Source: Cheiracanthium punctorium
Taxonomy: Eukaryota; Arthropoda; Arachnida; Araneae; Cheiracanthiidae
DNA: 64,000 bases
NCBI GenBank assembly: GCA_038373885.1
Contig: JAWZYV010001839.1
Coordinates: 310,001-374,000, forward strand
Direction of reading: 5' to 3'
Made by a program: the position numbers and the translations under genes
Notes under the pieces: model-generated
The model's database searches: none
What the model saw: only the letters and a program-made list of their open reading frames with translations
What the model was told of the DNA's origin: nothing
Part shown: positions 24,412 through 35,900 of the stretch, one piece after another
Layout: each line of letters starts with the position of its first letter
Numbering within the stretch: the stretch's first letter is position 1

Positions 24412-26016
24412 GTTTTAGTTTGCAATAAAACTGCATATGATTTGCACAACAAGTGTATATACTTTCAAAATATTCAAAAATATCCACTTTTTGTGTACAA
24501 ATTGTTTACAGTCTATATGTGCTTGCAAAAAAAGTGCAGACTTTTTCTAGCTGAGTAGCTGCTATAATTTTCGATTGTTTAATTTAAAAACTGTTCTCAA
24601 TTTGGATAGCTATATAGTTATTGTGCAATAAAATTTATTTGATAATGTGGAGAGTGTTAATAATTATATGCTATACATTATTTGAACTATAAGTATTATA
24701 CTATAGTTCAATTTAGTGTTATACTACAGTGCTATTCTACAGTGCATTTGAATTTGAATTAAAAACCCATCATTTGTTACAAATAAATAGGATTGCTATT
24801 CATTAAACGTAAGTACATAATTATTGATTAAATAAATTCACGTACAGAATTATTAATTAAATCGAACAAAATCCAACACTTGGAGAAAAGTGCGTATCGC
24901 TGATGTATACCATACGCAATACCTGATGTGTCACGTTGCGGCCTGTGCGCGCGCTCCTTCTGTCTTTTTAAATTTTAAATGTGCATACAAATCGAGCGCG
25001 AAATTCAAAATGTAATTAAATTAAAAGATCAAAAGTTTCCAATGCTAACTCAATGAAAATTGCGTTAAAATGTGTGCAAACGTATACAAAAATACGTAAA
25101 ATTGTGAGAATATTATAAATAAATGTGCGATGCCCTTGCAGCCTTAATAAACATTTTATTTATTTATTATTTTTACAAAGAACTCTCAGATGTATAAAAA
25201 TGTGAATAAATTTTTTGTTAATAAAAATACAATAATGTGTGAAAACCTGTTTAACTGCACAAATATAAACTTGAGAAAACTTGACAGGAAGTTTTCACTT
25301 CTGAGGTGCAGTCTTAAAACTGACTGTTTCTTTTCTTTCTTTCTTTTTTTTTTTTTAATCACGGAACTTAATTTCACAAAAGTTATTGGTAAATTTAGTA
25401 CCATATTTATTTTGTTTTCCAGCTTTTCCTGAAAGAAGAGAAGAAAATCAATGTTAGAAGAGATTTCGAATTGCAATGACCCCGAAAATATATTACGTGA
25501 ATTAAAACACCTTCCAAGTGGATTCCCGTGAACATAATTTTGCTTTATTCAGAGACATTGAATTTTAATACAGAAGAACATGGAAAATCATATTTCAATG
25601 TCGCATTTGCATAGATATGGCATTCTGGTGTATAATTAATTGTTTAAATTTAATGCGATACAATTAATTTTGTAGCAAATGTAATCTTTTTTCGATAAAT
25701 ACATAGTACATTGCTCGATAGAATAGACTTACTTTTTATTTAGTTTGAGTTTTCATGATGGGCAATTTATGAAGGCGATTAATATAGACAATGAATTGGA
25801 TAACTTATGAATTCAGATGCATTTATTTTTGGAAATTATCATTTTGTAAAAATCCGTTATTCAAACTAATCTTTTCTCTTTTTTGAAAATTTTCTTACAA
25901 TCTTCTAATTAATAAAATTTAATCTTTTTATTTATAAAGTCTAAATAATTTTTGCTTTGTCGGTTGTACTTTCTTATAAAATTTCACGAAATAAATATTG
26001 GAAAAGCATTTAATAA
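24412..26016. other. No gene seen except 3' UTR of the exon at 26017
   Basis: AT-rich sequence. On the - strand, an AATAAAAAG poly(A)-type signal near 25924-25932 lies about 90 bases past the stop codon at 26017 and could end that transcript. Confidence 0.4.
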
Positions 26017-26172
26017 TTAATTAGCTACCAAACACCATGCTGATGGCATGATTACCCACTTGGCTTTTCCGTTTCGCCAATTATCAATGCACTTCCCGTC
26101 TATTTCTTGCCCGTTATAGTCTAACATAACTTCTTCACAGAATTTTAAAGTACTCGGTACGTTTAGCGATAT
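26017..26172 (-). CDS. Putative terminal exon of an unidentified cysteine-containing protein
   Basis: On the - strand a TTTTAG acceptor (complement at 26173-26178) opens 51 codons in phase 0, then TAA at 26017-26019. The exon encodes a compact segment with three Cys and three Trp, including LKFCEEVMLDYNGQ, EIDGKCIDNWRNGK and MPSAWCLVAN at the C-terminus. Spacing of the Cys and Trp looks like the end of a small disulphide-bonded secreted domain, loosely recalling single-domain von Willebrand type C proteins, but no family is recognised. A poly(A)-type signal follows on the same strand. No upstream exon is proven; a 23-nt candidate at 32144-32166 (- strand) has strong splice sites and ends in the needed phase 0. 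It could still be a chance ORF. Confidence 0.45.
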   Translation of the reverse strand: MSLNVPSTLKFCEEVMLDYNGQEIDGKCIDNWRNGKAKWVIMPSAWCLVAN

Positions 26173-26755
26173 CTAAAATTCGAAAAATACTATCATGTTA
26201 CAATTGTTTAAATTGTAAATAAAAAAATTAAAATGTTTCCTGTTTTACTGTTGAAGTTCAAATGTTAGTTGATGCAATTTTTAATTTTTTAGTTAATGTA
26301 TATTAAACACTTTAATTGAAAATTGTGACTCACTTATAGCTACCAAAGCACAAACTTTCCCATCCATGATATAGTATTTAAAAAGAAAGAAAACAAATCC
26401 GAAGCAATAAGTTTTGCTCAAGGATTACTAAAAGAAAGTGTTTGCATGCGAAAGTGTTTTGCATTTTTAAAAGAACACATCGTTATATTTCGTAATTTCA
26501 GAAATAAATATATTAAACCATTTTAGTGAGTGTCTACATAATTTCTTTTAAAAATATATTTAATTAATATGAAGTTTAAATTATTTTGCCAAAAAATTGT
26601 GCGTAACATTATGGATTTCAAGAAAAATAAATAATTTTAAAGTGTCCAAACTTTCAACATGAAAGATACCAAGGTGTGCACTTTCTGTTCTCTGCTGGCA
26701 ATACAAGAACGCTAACGTGCTTTGTTCTGCTGTTGGATTGGCGAATGGAAGATTA

Positions 26756-27086
26756 CAGTAGAACCTCCTTCGTCCGCTCTCTGCTGATCCGTCCCTCCAG
26801 ATGATCCAACAGTGATTGAGCCAAACTTTGTCCCGACTCGTCGGTGACTCACCCCCCACATGGCATTCCTATGTACAGTAAATACATACACTTTTGCTCT
26901 TTTAAAATGATAATAACAGCTTTTGTGCGGTTTATTGTAATGCTTTTATTGAAGAGAGAAATATACACATTTTTATTTTACTGTAAATACAAATTTTTCT
27001 GTGTTTTCTGATAATTCTATCTCTTTTGCTTACCGATCATACTGGTGACGGTTTTCAAAAGGTGACGGATTAGCGGGGTTTTTCTG
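26756..27086. mobile_element. pogo/Tigger-like MITE
   Basis: The left end is CAGTAGAACCTCCTTCGTCC after TA (26754-26755). The right end is GACGGATTAGCGGGGTTTTTCTG, its imperfect complement, followed by CA in place of TA. The 331-bp length and lack of an ORF fit a non-autonomous element. Confidence 0.65.
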
Positions 27087-27103
27087 CACTTAGAATTAGA
27101 TAT

Positions 27104-27890
27104 TTAACCCTTTCTGGACGGACGCCGCGAATATGCGTTCACCGAAAATTTGCTGCAAAGGATGATGAACACGTTTACGTGACGAGATATCATTTTGCCG
27201 CAGGCCTCGGAAGCAATTTTTTGAGCTGTTATTCGAAAGGATAGATACATTATTTGGTTGATATTTCCAATTCTCTTCAGCAAGAGATTCATCATTTGGT
27301 AAAAGATGGCTTGCTAGGACACATTGACATGCTTGTGAATTCATTTTACCCAAAATGAACACAATTGAACCAGCACCCCAAGGTCATCATAGAGCCTGCA
27401 CCTAATTGGCGCTTGAAGAATATTTGTTTTTCTTTTCTTAAATCATGCCAATAGTGCTTCCATATTTTTGGTTCATCCAAATTCCATTTTTTTTTTTTTC
27501 ATCCGGAGAAATTATTTCTACCCATTAGTTATTCCAGGACATTATACTTCCTGGCTAAAGTTCAAACGACCTATTTTGTGCTTCTGCAGCAATTCAGGCT
27601 TATCCAATTTTGCTGTATAAATGTAATTTTCAGACTTTCTGATAGTGTTATACATCGTGTTTTGACAAACATTTAAACCTGTCACCGAAATAAGTTTCCC
27701 AGGTGAGTACTTTCCAGTAGATGCAACTCTGCAAACTCTTCTTTCAATACTCTAAGACAAAGTTTTAGGGCTTCCCTTGGTATTATTTTTACCATAATTG
27801 TTTTTAAAATTAAAAATAATATTTCCGAAACAAAAATTTTGAAGACTAAGGGAAAATATCTGTGTGCGCCACTGATAAGCAAAATCAATT
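27104..27890 (-). pseudogene. Tc3-like transposase remnant
   Basis: Across several frames the - strand shows Tc3-type transposase text. An AKLDKPELLQKHKIGRLNF segment lies near 27580-27620. The motif around the first catalytic Asp appears as SPDEKKWNLDEPKIW-like codons near 27470-27500, followed by KHYWHDLRKEK near 27440. An LLPNDESLAEENWKY segment follows at 27240-27310. Each piece has the order and spacing seen in Tc3 transposases, but nearly every piece is in a different frame. A later DNAPxH motif was not found. The assignment is by pattern recognition across frames. Confidence 0.6.
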
Positions 27891-29045
27891 CTACAGAACA
27901 TCCTCCAATCAGCTTTCCCTAACAAGAAAATGGTAACTTATGCGTCTCTTGTTCACAAGAATTGCAAGAACACCCGCAATTCACCTTGCAAGAACTCCCG
28001 CTACAGGACATACATTTGATTTGATTTGTTTCTGGAGCTGAAAGTGCTCTGACTTATGAACCACTTAAGGGATTTATATCCAAGCAGTTTAATGCATTCT
28101 ATTATTTTATACATTAAACAGATTGCTCACTTTTCGTAAATTTTCTTCCCCCCTTTTTTGTGGCCTTATATTCTGCTTTTCAGTTGTTGGTGTTAATTGC
28201 CTGTCATTAGCTAAAAACTGTCAGCCAATCTGTCAATCTTGCTTTGGTGTCTTCTACAAATTGGAGTGCGTGCTACGTGGAATCCGGAGATGGCATTACC
28301 GTCAAAATAGTCAATGCTTCTGCCATGTCATCCATTGTTATATTTCCAAAAGGAAAATTTGGTATTTTAAGCATAATATATTCAAGATTTTTCTTTTCAT
28401 AGCTAAAATTTTATGGCAGTTTGACATGCATTTGTGATAGATCTACCTTTTACTATTTATTGCTTGAATGATGGAAATCTATAAGATTTCTTTTATTTTA
28501 TTACAGCTTTTAAGATCTAGAAACATTTTATAGTACATTCAATTTATTTCCTTTGCATATGTATGTGGGGGTAATAGGTGTATGTTTGTCAGGAATATTT
28601 AATAAATTAAAACAAAACGATAAGTCTAGGTTTAATTAATTACAATAAACTATATTTACAAATAATCAGAATAAGACCACGTACTTAAAGCATCTATAAA
28701 CATCAATGTAAGGTGCGAACGTCGTCTCACGCAGTTCTGGCTCCTGACCCCAAAACACTTGCTGCTCGGAAATTTGCTCCACAAGCGTCTAATCATAAAT
28801 TTCATCGCGGGAGAAAATCCTCTATCGTTTGTATAACGGTGACATCTGTCATATTCAAAGACAGCAAATACTTCTAGAGAAGTCTACGGGATGGTTGTTC
28901 TGTACAATTATTCACATTCAAAAATATTAGTATATGTATACATGCAAATTGATATAACAATAAAACTTTTTTAGAGACAACTTGTGTAGTAAATTTGATT
29001 TCTATTTTTACATTTTTAAACATGCAGTCAAATTTTGAAAGTATA
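27891..29045. other. No gene seen
   Basis: The + strand ORF at 28123-28437 (104 codons) starts with a hydrophobic stretch but matches nothing recognised and sits beside the Tc3 remnant. It is not called as a gene. Confidence 0.4.
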
Positions 29046-29746
29046 TACAAGGGGTGATCAAATGAAAAGGTACGAAACGACACGGCAGGTATAAATGCAG
29101 ACTTTATTCAAAATATACACCATAGGCCTGAGCACAACGACCCCACTGATGAACAAGCCGCGGGATGCCTTGTTCCCAGAATTCCTGTGGCCGTGACGAG
29201 ACCCAGTCCGTCACAGCGTTCTTGAGTACGTCGTCCGAGTTGAAGCGCTTCCCTTTCATGCGTTTCTTCAGTGGACCAAACACATGAAAATCGCAGGGCG
29301 ACATGTCCGGACTGTAGGGCGGATGGTCCAACGTCTCCCGCTTGAACTTGGCCAGTTCCATGTGTGTGACTCTGGAGACGTGTGGACGCGCGTTATCATG
29401 GAGCAGAACCACACTCTCCTTGAGCAGCCCCGGTCTTTTGTTCTTGATAGACCTGCGTAGGCGTCGGAGTGTCTCACAGTACACACCGAAGTTAATGGTT
29501 TTTCTGACTCTCAATCGTCAAATTTTGCAACGCGAACGCCATCCTGTCCTCATATGGACTGTCGCATCATTTGGACGCCGCTTTTGATAAGAGCCTCTGC
29601 TCTCTCCTGCGCATGCTCCGATCCGAGTCAGAGACTCCAATCCCATCCCGCGATGTCTCGTTACGTTCTCCCATGGCGGAATATGCAAATATTTACCTGT
29701 TACGTTTTTACGTCGTTTCGTACCTTTTCATTTGACCACCCTTGTA
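29046..29746 (-). mobile_element. mariner element, internal deletion derivative
   Basis: The ends TACAAGGGGTGATCAAATG and TTTGACCACCCTTGTA pair as TIRs of about 32 bp that include AAAAGGTACGAAACGAC. Both start at TA. The length is 701 bp against about 1.3 kb for an intact mariner, so roughly the N-terminal half of the transposase gene is missing. Confidence 0.9.
29104..29514 (-). pseudogene. mariner transposase C-terminal half
   Basis: The 136-codon frame on the - strand contains VYCETLRRLRRSIKNKRPG, the second catalytic Asp in VLLHDNARPHVS, and the third in PPYSPDMSPCDFHVFGPLK (DD34D signature). It ends with KNAVTDWVSS and VHQWGRCAQAYGVYFE, the usual C-terminus. Upstream, codons MAFALQNLTIESQK near 29520-29552 look like an unrelated part joined by the deletion. 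The HTH domains and first catalytic Asp are lost, so the protein is inactive. Similar sequences are often annotated as SETMAR-like. Confidence 0.95.
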
Positions 29747-30111
29747 TTATTAACATACCTAACAAATATCAAACTGTCTCTTCAACTAATTCCGTTGTAA
29801 TCAGTTAGAGTTTCTTGACTACCAACTGAACACAATATTCAGCAAACACATTTTAAGACTGTTACTTCGTGACTAGACTTCTCCATCCATCCATTGTTTG
29901 CAGAAATGTCTATTTTTAATTCCAATTTGAAATTCAAAAATAATCCACTCGGCGGAAAATGTTTTGACCTTTTGCTGCGCAAATAAATTACTGAAGTACG
30001 ACTACAGCTCCTCGCCAGATCACAAAATCCCTCAGACTGAAACTAACCTTCTGAAAGGCAACCATTTTCGCATCGATATATAATAACTAGATATGCAGAA
30101 AAAATATAAAA

Positions 30112-30340
30112 GTGCAATCGTTGCCAACGCTTGATTTAACCACTAGCAGCATGATACCAGCTGGTTGTTCGGACGCACAACCAGTTATGTTTATAAGCTC
30201 TAGCTTTGTGTCATGTCTAAGATTTAAGTCTAAGCTTTGTGTCATGTGATTGGCGATTCAATCGACTGCCAAGTTGCTAGTAAATGAATCGAGCGATACC
30301 GGCGACTGCAGTTTTTCTGCACTGAGGCCATTTAGGTATA
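30112..30340. repeat. Foldback element, family copy 2 (two arms)
   Basis: A + arm (CAATCGTTGCCAACGCTTGA, ACCACTAGCAGCATGAT) and an inverted arm containing AAGTTGCTAGTAAATGAATC and CTGCAGTTTTTCTGCA enclose about 100 bp. Both arms match the core at 12060-12200 and 50560-50655. A 24-bp stretch with TCTAAGCTTTGTGTCATG is partly duplicated inside (about 30200-30245). Confidence 0.6.
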
Positions 30341-30344
30341 GTTA

Positions 30345-32735
30345 GACAGTTTTTCTTCCATACCGATGCATTTTCATCTCATTCTCCAGTTTACCGCAGA
30401 TGCAAGTACTGATAAACATTATTCTAATATCAATTTTACAAATATTAATTTTCACTGGAAATTATGCGATAAAAAGTAAAGGGCTCTCATGTAACTATTT
30501 CATTATAAGTGTTATAAGTGAATATCAAATTTATTCTTCGTGAATCAAAAATTCGAAAATTCACTAATGCTTGAGTATTTTTGCGACCGACAGTCAAAAT
30601 ATCAGTTTTTTTTTCCCCTCACAGCTAGAACACCACGCGTTCGAGTGTTAAAAAAACCTTCTGAATTCATCCATTTTTTCCAAGCAGTGAAGTTGGTTAA
30701 CCATCGAGACATTTGGAAAGGCTGCTGCACTTTTGTAGTATAGTGTATTAGCTGGGATTAGCTGGGTAATTATAAACAGCGGATTTTTTAAAAAATCTAT
30801 AAATGGTAAAGTTCCGCAAAAAATCCACATAAAGCTTATGACATATTTTTTCATGATAGTTATTTTTTCAAGAGCATTTTTAAGGTTATAATAATTGGAA
30901 AACAAAAAAATATGTCAAAATTTTCAATAAAGGGATTCAACGTTATTTGGCTCAAAAGTAAAAATTTTTAGATTACCAAAATCTTATGAAAGGGTATGTT
31001 GGGGAAGTGCATCCAAGAGCTTCCGACAAGAGATTCGTTCTAACACAGTTAAACATTCTTAAATTCATGATTATAATTACTCCACTGGTCTTTAAAAAGT
31101 AGGGTAAAATAAGACCATGCGTGAAAACGTAGTAGAAAAAAAATTAATCTGACCTGAAAAAGCATATGCTTGTCTTATATCATTTAGAAGACATTAAGGA
31201 AAAAATAATTTGAAATATTTTGTTTATTTGTTATATTTAACTTAAAAGTATGTTACAGAAGGCAAATTTTCCCATTCATTATTTCTTAAAATTACAATGC
31301 TGAAAACTTACTGCCAGGGCCTGTAAACAGATAAGTACCAAATAAGACATTAAAAAGATCCTATATAATAAAAATGAATGTAAAACATAAATACAAAAAA
31401 AAAAAATTAATCAGACCATGGACATTTAAAAAAATAAATAGATAATTTTTCACAATGAAAAAAAGGGTACTTTCGCATTACGTCCTAAGGAAAAGCCGTC
31501 ATATTAAAATGGGATTTATATTGCCTTATTAAAATTCTTGGAAGGCATTTGTCACTCGGAAAGTATTCGAGTTCATTTGCAGTTACGTGGTTTAAACTGC
31601 TCTATGGTAAAGCTTGTGCTTAATTTTTGAAAAATGTCCTGACAGGCAACACACCAGAAACAAGACAAGCTTGACGATTCTTCGACTAAATATAACCAAA
31701 TTTTGTGACAAAACTAAGTTCCCAAAACTGAACTCAGTTCTGTGATATCTCCAGTATTTGGCGGGAAACCACCAAATCTAATGTTATCCGAAAGGAAACT
31801 TAAAGGTCTGTCCTATCTTGAGATCCAGTTAACCTATTTACAAGCAACAAAATGCAAAATTTAATTATTTGACAAAAAACATGTGACATTTAATTTTGTA
31901 ATTAGAATTAAAGGCGAAGATAATATTTTTGGAAGATATAAGAATATTATAGTGGTGATTATTTTGAGAATGAATATTCTTATATATTGAGGTAGAAAAA
32001 TTAAGGCAAATCATCCTCCTGTGCATTCCATATGTTGCATTTTGAAGCTAAATGAACATGAATTTCGACTAAATTGAACCCGAGAACAGCAGATCACATC
32101 AAAAATGCGTATACCATATTTTAATGCTAAATGGTTACCTTACCATGCCAACAAAATATTCGTAATCTGCAATTTTGAATGCACTAGTGATCTTTTTGTT
32201 AACGTGTTTTCTTTTTCATGGGATTCTCGTATATGTAGGGTGATTCCCCTCCCCCCCCCTCATCAACTAACAATTTAGTAGCTCTGTCTTTATATCCTCG
32301 TTATCTTAGAGCAATGAATTGTATTAAAAGCACTTAGAGTCAAAACTGTGATTCTGTGACACAGTTAAAATTACCGATCACCATCAAATCAAAAGTGAAC
32401 ATCTTCTGTGTTATCTTTTCTACAATTTCTTAAGAACCGCAATTATTCAATTTAAAATTTTCATGCATTTCTTTTTCTCCTTGTTTTCCTCGAGAAGGTT
32501 TTTAAGAATTGTTTTAAAATGTGTCTCCATTTTTGGATGAAGGAATGAAAAGCACTATAGTGATCGTGATTCAATATTTTAACTGCGACACATCTTTGTT
32601 TAACCAGCTTAGTAAAATATATTATAAAGTTTAAACATGAAAGGACCCAAATCAAAAAAGCATTTTATACTATTAAAAACACGGCGGTCTTTCCAGGAAG
32701 TAGGAAAAATAGGTTGCACGACATAAAAAGTTTCC
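30345..32735. other. Gene-poor interval upstream of the split gene
   Basis: No ORF of interest on the + strand. On the - strand two tiny candidate exons with good splice sites lie at 31312-31320 and 32144-32166; they are discussed as a finding only. Confidence 0.35.
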
Positions 32736-32740
32736 ATTCT

Positions 32741-32747
32741 TATAAAT
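32741..32747 (+). promoter_or_regulatory. TATA box of the micro-exon gene
   Basis: TATAAATA lies 94 bases before the start ATG. A transcription start about 30 bases further on (near 32770) would give a 5' UTR of about 65 bases. A strong TATA box close to the ATG is typical of tissue-specific, highly expressed secretory genes. Confidence 0.7.
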
Positions 32748-32834
32748 ACCGTTCAAATTTCGTTATCTACAATAAACTGATCCAGTATTCTTTTCTAGCT
32801 ACTTCTGCCATCAGTAGTCTCTCTGCATAGCACA

Positions 32835-32952
32835 ATGAAGTCTCTTGTCCTTACCAGCGTTTTTCTTTTCGCCTGTCTGTTGCAGATTGTGAAATCGGAC
32901 GTGGAAGAAGACTGCGACGAAAGGCTAGAGCAAAGGAAGGCAAAAGCACAAG
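32835..32952 (+). CDS. Exon 1: signal peptide exon
   Basis: 39 codons plus one base. It starts at the first ATG after the TATA box, in a favourable context (CACAATGAAG), and encodes the hydrophobic leader and the first mature Cys in VEEDCDERLEQRK. The donor is AAG|GTAAAT. Confidence 0.85.
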
Positions 32953-35900
32953 GTAAATTTTCTTTGTGTAAATACCTTATTTTAATTATTTTTCATTTCA
33001 AATGTAAAATTTTATGTATGTTCAGAGATTAATATATATAGATATCTGTTATTTATTTACGTGCTGTAAAGCGGTACAGGTTAAAGTTTTCAAGCATGTT
33101 AGGAATGTTTTTCATAGGCACAATATAGAAATATTGTTTTTATTTTTATTTTTAACTGAGATTAGCTCTACGGGTGGCATTTATGAATTTAAAATAAAAC
33201 ATTATGATTTTGTTGAGATGAAAGTAGTATAAAAAATTAAGCGAAATGAGAAATATTTTAAACATATTCCCGTTAGGAAAATAAAAGATCTAGAGAACTT
33301 ATTCGATCATAACTAGCTCCGGAATGAAGCACTAAATTCCTTAATCCAGTTATTTGACTAGAACCTCACATTTATGCTAACAATTACTTTTTTAAGGGCT
33401 ATCGAACTGTACTTGTAATTTTAAATACGTGGCAGGTTTCATAGTAGTTATATTTGAAAAGCTTAACAAAACTTTTTACTTGCAATACGAATGAATTATT
33501 GTTCATTCCCTTTAACCCATAAAAAACACAAAACTTTTATAAAAATTGGAGGACTATGTTTAATTTGACTATTTTCGCTGGAGAAATTTGTGTGAAAAGG
33601 CACTTAAATAGTTCAAATATTTGCACTTTTACTGTGCAATGTTATATTTCGAGTAATTAAAAAATATTTTTGAACTTAATTGAAGTCCTTATTCCATTCA
33701 TATCTTCTCTTTCGAATCACTGAGAATATTGTCATTAACTTATCTTAGGAATCTTTTTATATTCTTTGAAATTTACGATGCTAGAAATCTTAATAAGACC
33801 TAATACACATGTACGCACATGATAGTTATAGTAAAAGTGTAAGCGCTTAGAAGTCTCTGCAATTTAAATTATCAGAAATATTTTCTTGAAATCAGATATT
33901 TATTTTGATTAGAGTCGTGTGGAAATAAATTTTGCAATAAAAAGTTTAGTTTTCTTTAAATTGATAGCCTTAAATAGTTCTTGACTATTTGTAAAATCTT
34001 ACAGCAAATATTAACTATAATAATTTATTCCCAAAGGGTGTTCTTGTTCCAAATCAGTTTTATCACAAAATGCGAAACATAATTCAATATTTTCTCACTA
34101 TAAAATCTTTAAATTCGAATAAGTGCTGGGAACACAAAGCAAGATCCCCAGTAGTACATGTTTAGGTTGAATGTTTATGATCATATGAAGATTAAGTCAT
34201 GGTGTTGGGGAGGTACCGGAAACACTTGTTGAACTTAACTGTTCCCGTCCGTCCCATGTCTGAGTCAATTTCTTTTTGAAAGATTTGCGTAACTTCGGGC
34301 TGTAAATGTGCAGTCGTGCTGTGTAGATTTGAATGCTCACCACTCTGTGACTGTAAGGAAACAATTCCAAGTTTATCAAAGTCTTAATTTTTTGAAACTC
34401 TTTTCAAACCAATCATAAATTTGTCGTCTTCTCTATTTTAGACAACTGCTATGAGAATAAGCAATAACCGCTATATTTGTAATTTAAAAAATATATATAA
34501 CATTTAGTTAACTTCATAATTATTAATTATGTTAGAAACTTGAAAGTATTTATTCTATTCACTTATTTTAATTTGGCGGTTTGCTGAATTCAATCGTTTC
34601 TTACCTCTCTTTTCTTTTTCTTCTTTTTGTGTGTGTGTGATTGTATCAAATTTAATTGTTGTTGTTGTTGTTGTGGGATTACGCCCAATTATCTACACGT
34701 GGGATCTAAGTCGATGGGTGGGATGCCCTCCGTGGGGGCCTTTCTAAGGTGTACTAACCCGTAATTTACGCTGCGTTTTCGAGGAAACCACGGAAAACTC
34801 CGAACGGTTAGGTCAGCGGACGCGAACTGGTTTATATCAAATTTTAAGACACTAATTCACGCCGGCGTAAATTTTAATGCAATACTTTTATTGATCTGTA
34901 TGTTTCCATATGCTATGAAAATCATGAAACCAAATTTTATAAAAATACTATATAAAAATTAAGCTTGTAAATACAACCAACCAAGAGAATTTATACTAAG
35001 TCCCCTTTTGCATGAGAGTAATTAAATGAATTCTTCATCACTATACTGTGCATAGATTGAGATAATGAATGAATAATAACAAATTACAATATGATTTTTA
35101 TTCAACATTGATAATTGATACTACATGCAGAATACATTTTGTTTGATACTAAAATCGAAATTAAAAAAGCTTAACGGTTGTTAATTTAGCACTGCTTTGT
35201 TTAATAAAATTAAATTTTAACTATGGAAAAAATATATTTGGTTTAAAATAACGTATTAAAAATATTAATACACATTAAAAATTATGAAGTTGTAAATTAT
35301 GCGAAACTTAATCACTATCACTCTCTTGAAGTTTGTTTAATACATACTTATATCCACGTTATAACCGAAGTGTTTAAATTTAAATTAAATATGTAACTGA
35401 GTTACAGGTTCAACAGAGAGAAAGTTGTTTAGGAGAAAATTTGTTTAGTATAAACAGAGTCACACTATATTTCTGAGTTTTCAGGAAAAAAAACGATTGA
35501 AAATCGCATGAAAACTGATACAAAAATTCTAAAATGAATTTGAAATATATCTTTACTATACATATTTATCATCCCACCCCAGGGTTTCGCGAATTGACTT
35601 TACTTTTTCAGAAAGATAAGATTTGTGTGCACAGCAACGCAAGCAGCAGGAGAGATGGAGCCAAAACATTCTCCCATTCTAAACTTCTTTTCTTTCGGTG
35701 AATTTTTTTTCTTTAATAGCCCATATGTTACGTCCTAAAATGCACCTGCTTGGGCGATAACACGCCAAGCCTAGAACGCCTCCTGTTTTTACGTACCTTC
35801 TCAATTTATTTTTCTTCTTCGCTTTATGGATTTCGTGCTGTATGGTCAGCAGATTCGTAGGGGCAATAGAAGCCCAGTTAATTTCCTAAATTCATTAGCT

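Noticed and set aside
26336..26435. - strand open segment with a good GTGAGT donor, ending MDGKVCALVAI
   Set aside because: Its donor leaves phase 1, which does not join in frame to the terminal exon at 26172; may be chance.
28123..28437. 104-codon + strand ORF starting with a hydrophobic stretch
   Set aside because: Poor start context, no homology recognised, and adjacent to decayed transposon sequence.
34197..34379. - strand 60-codon ORF in intron 1
   Set aside because: No family signal, lies between unrelated intronic sequences.
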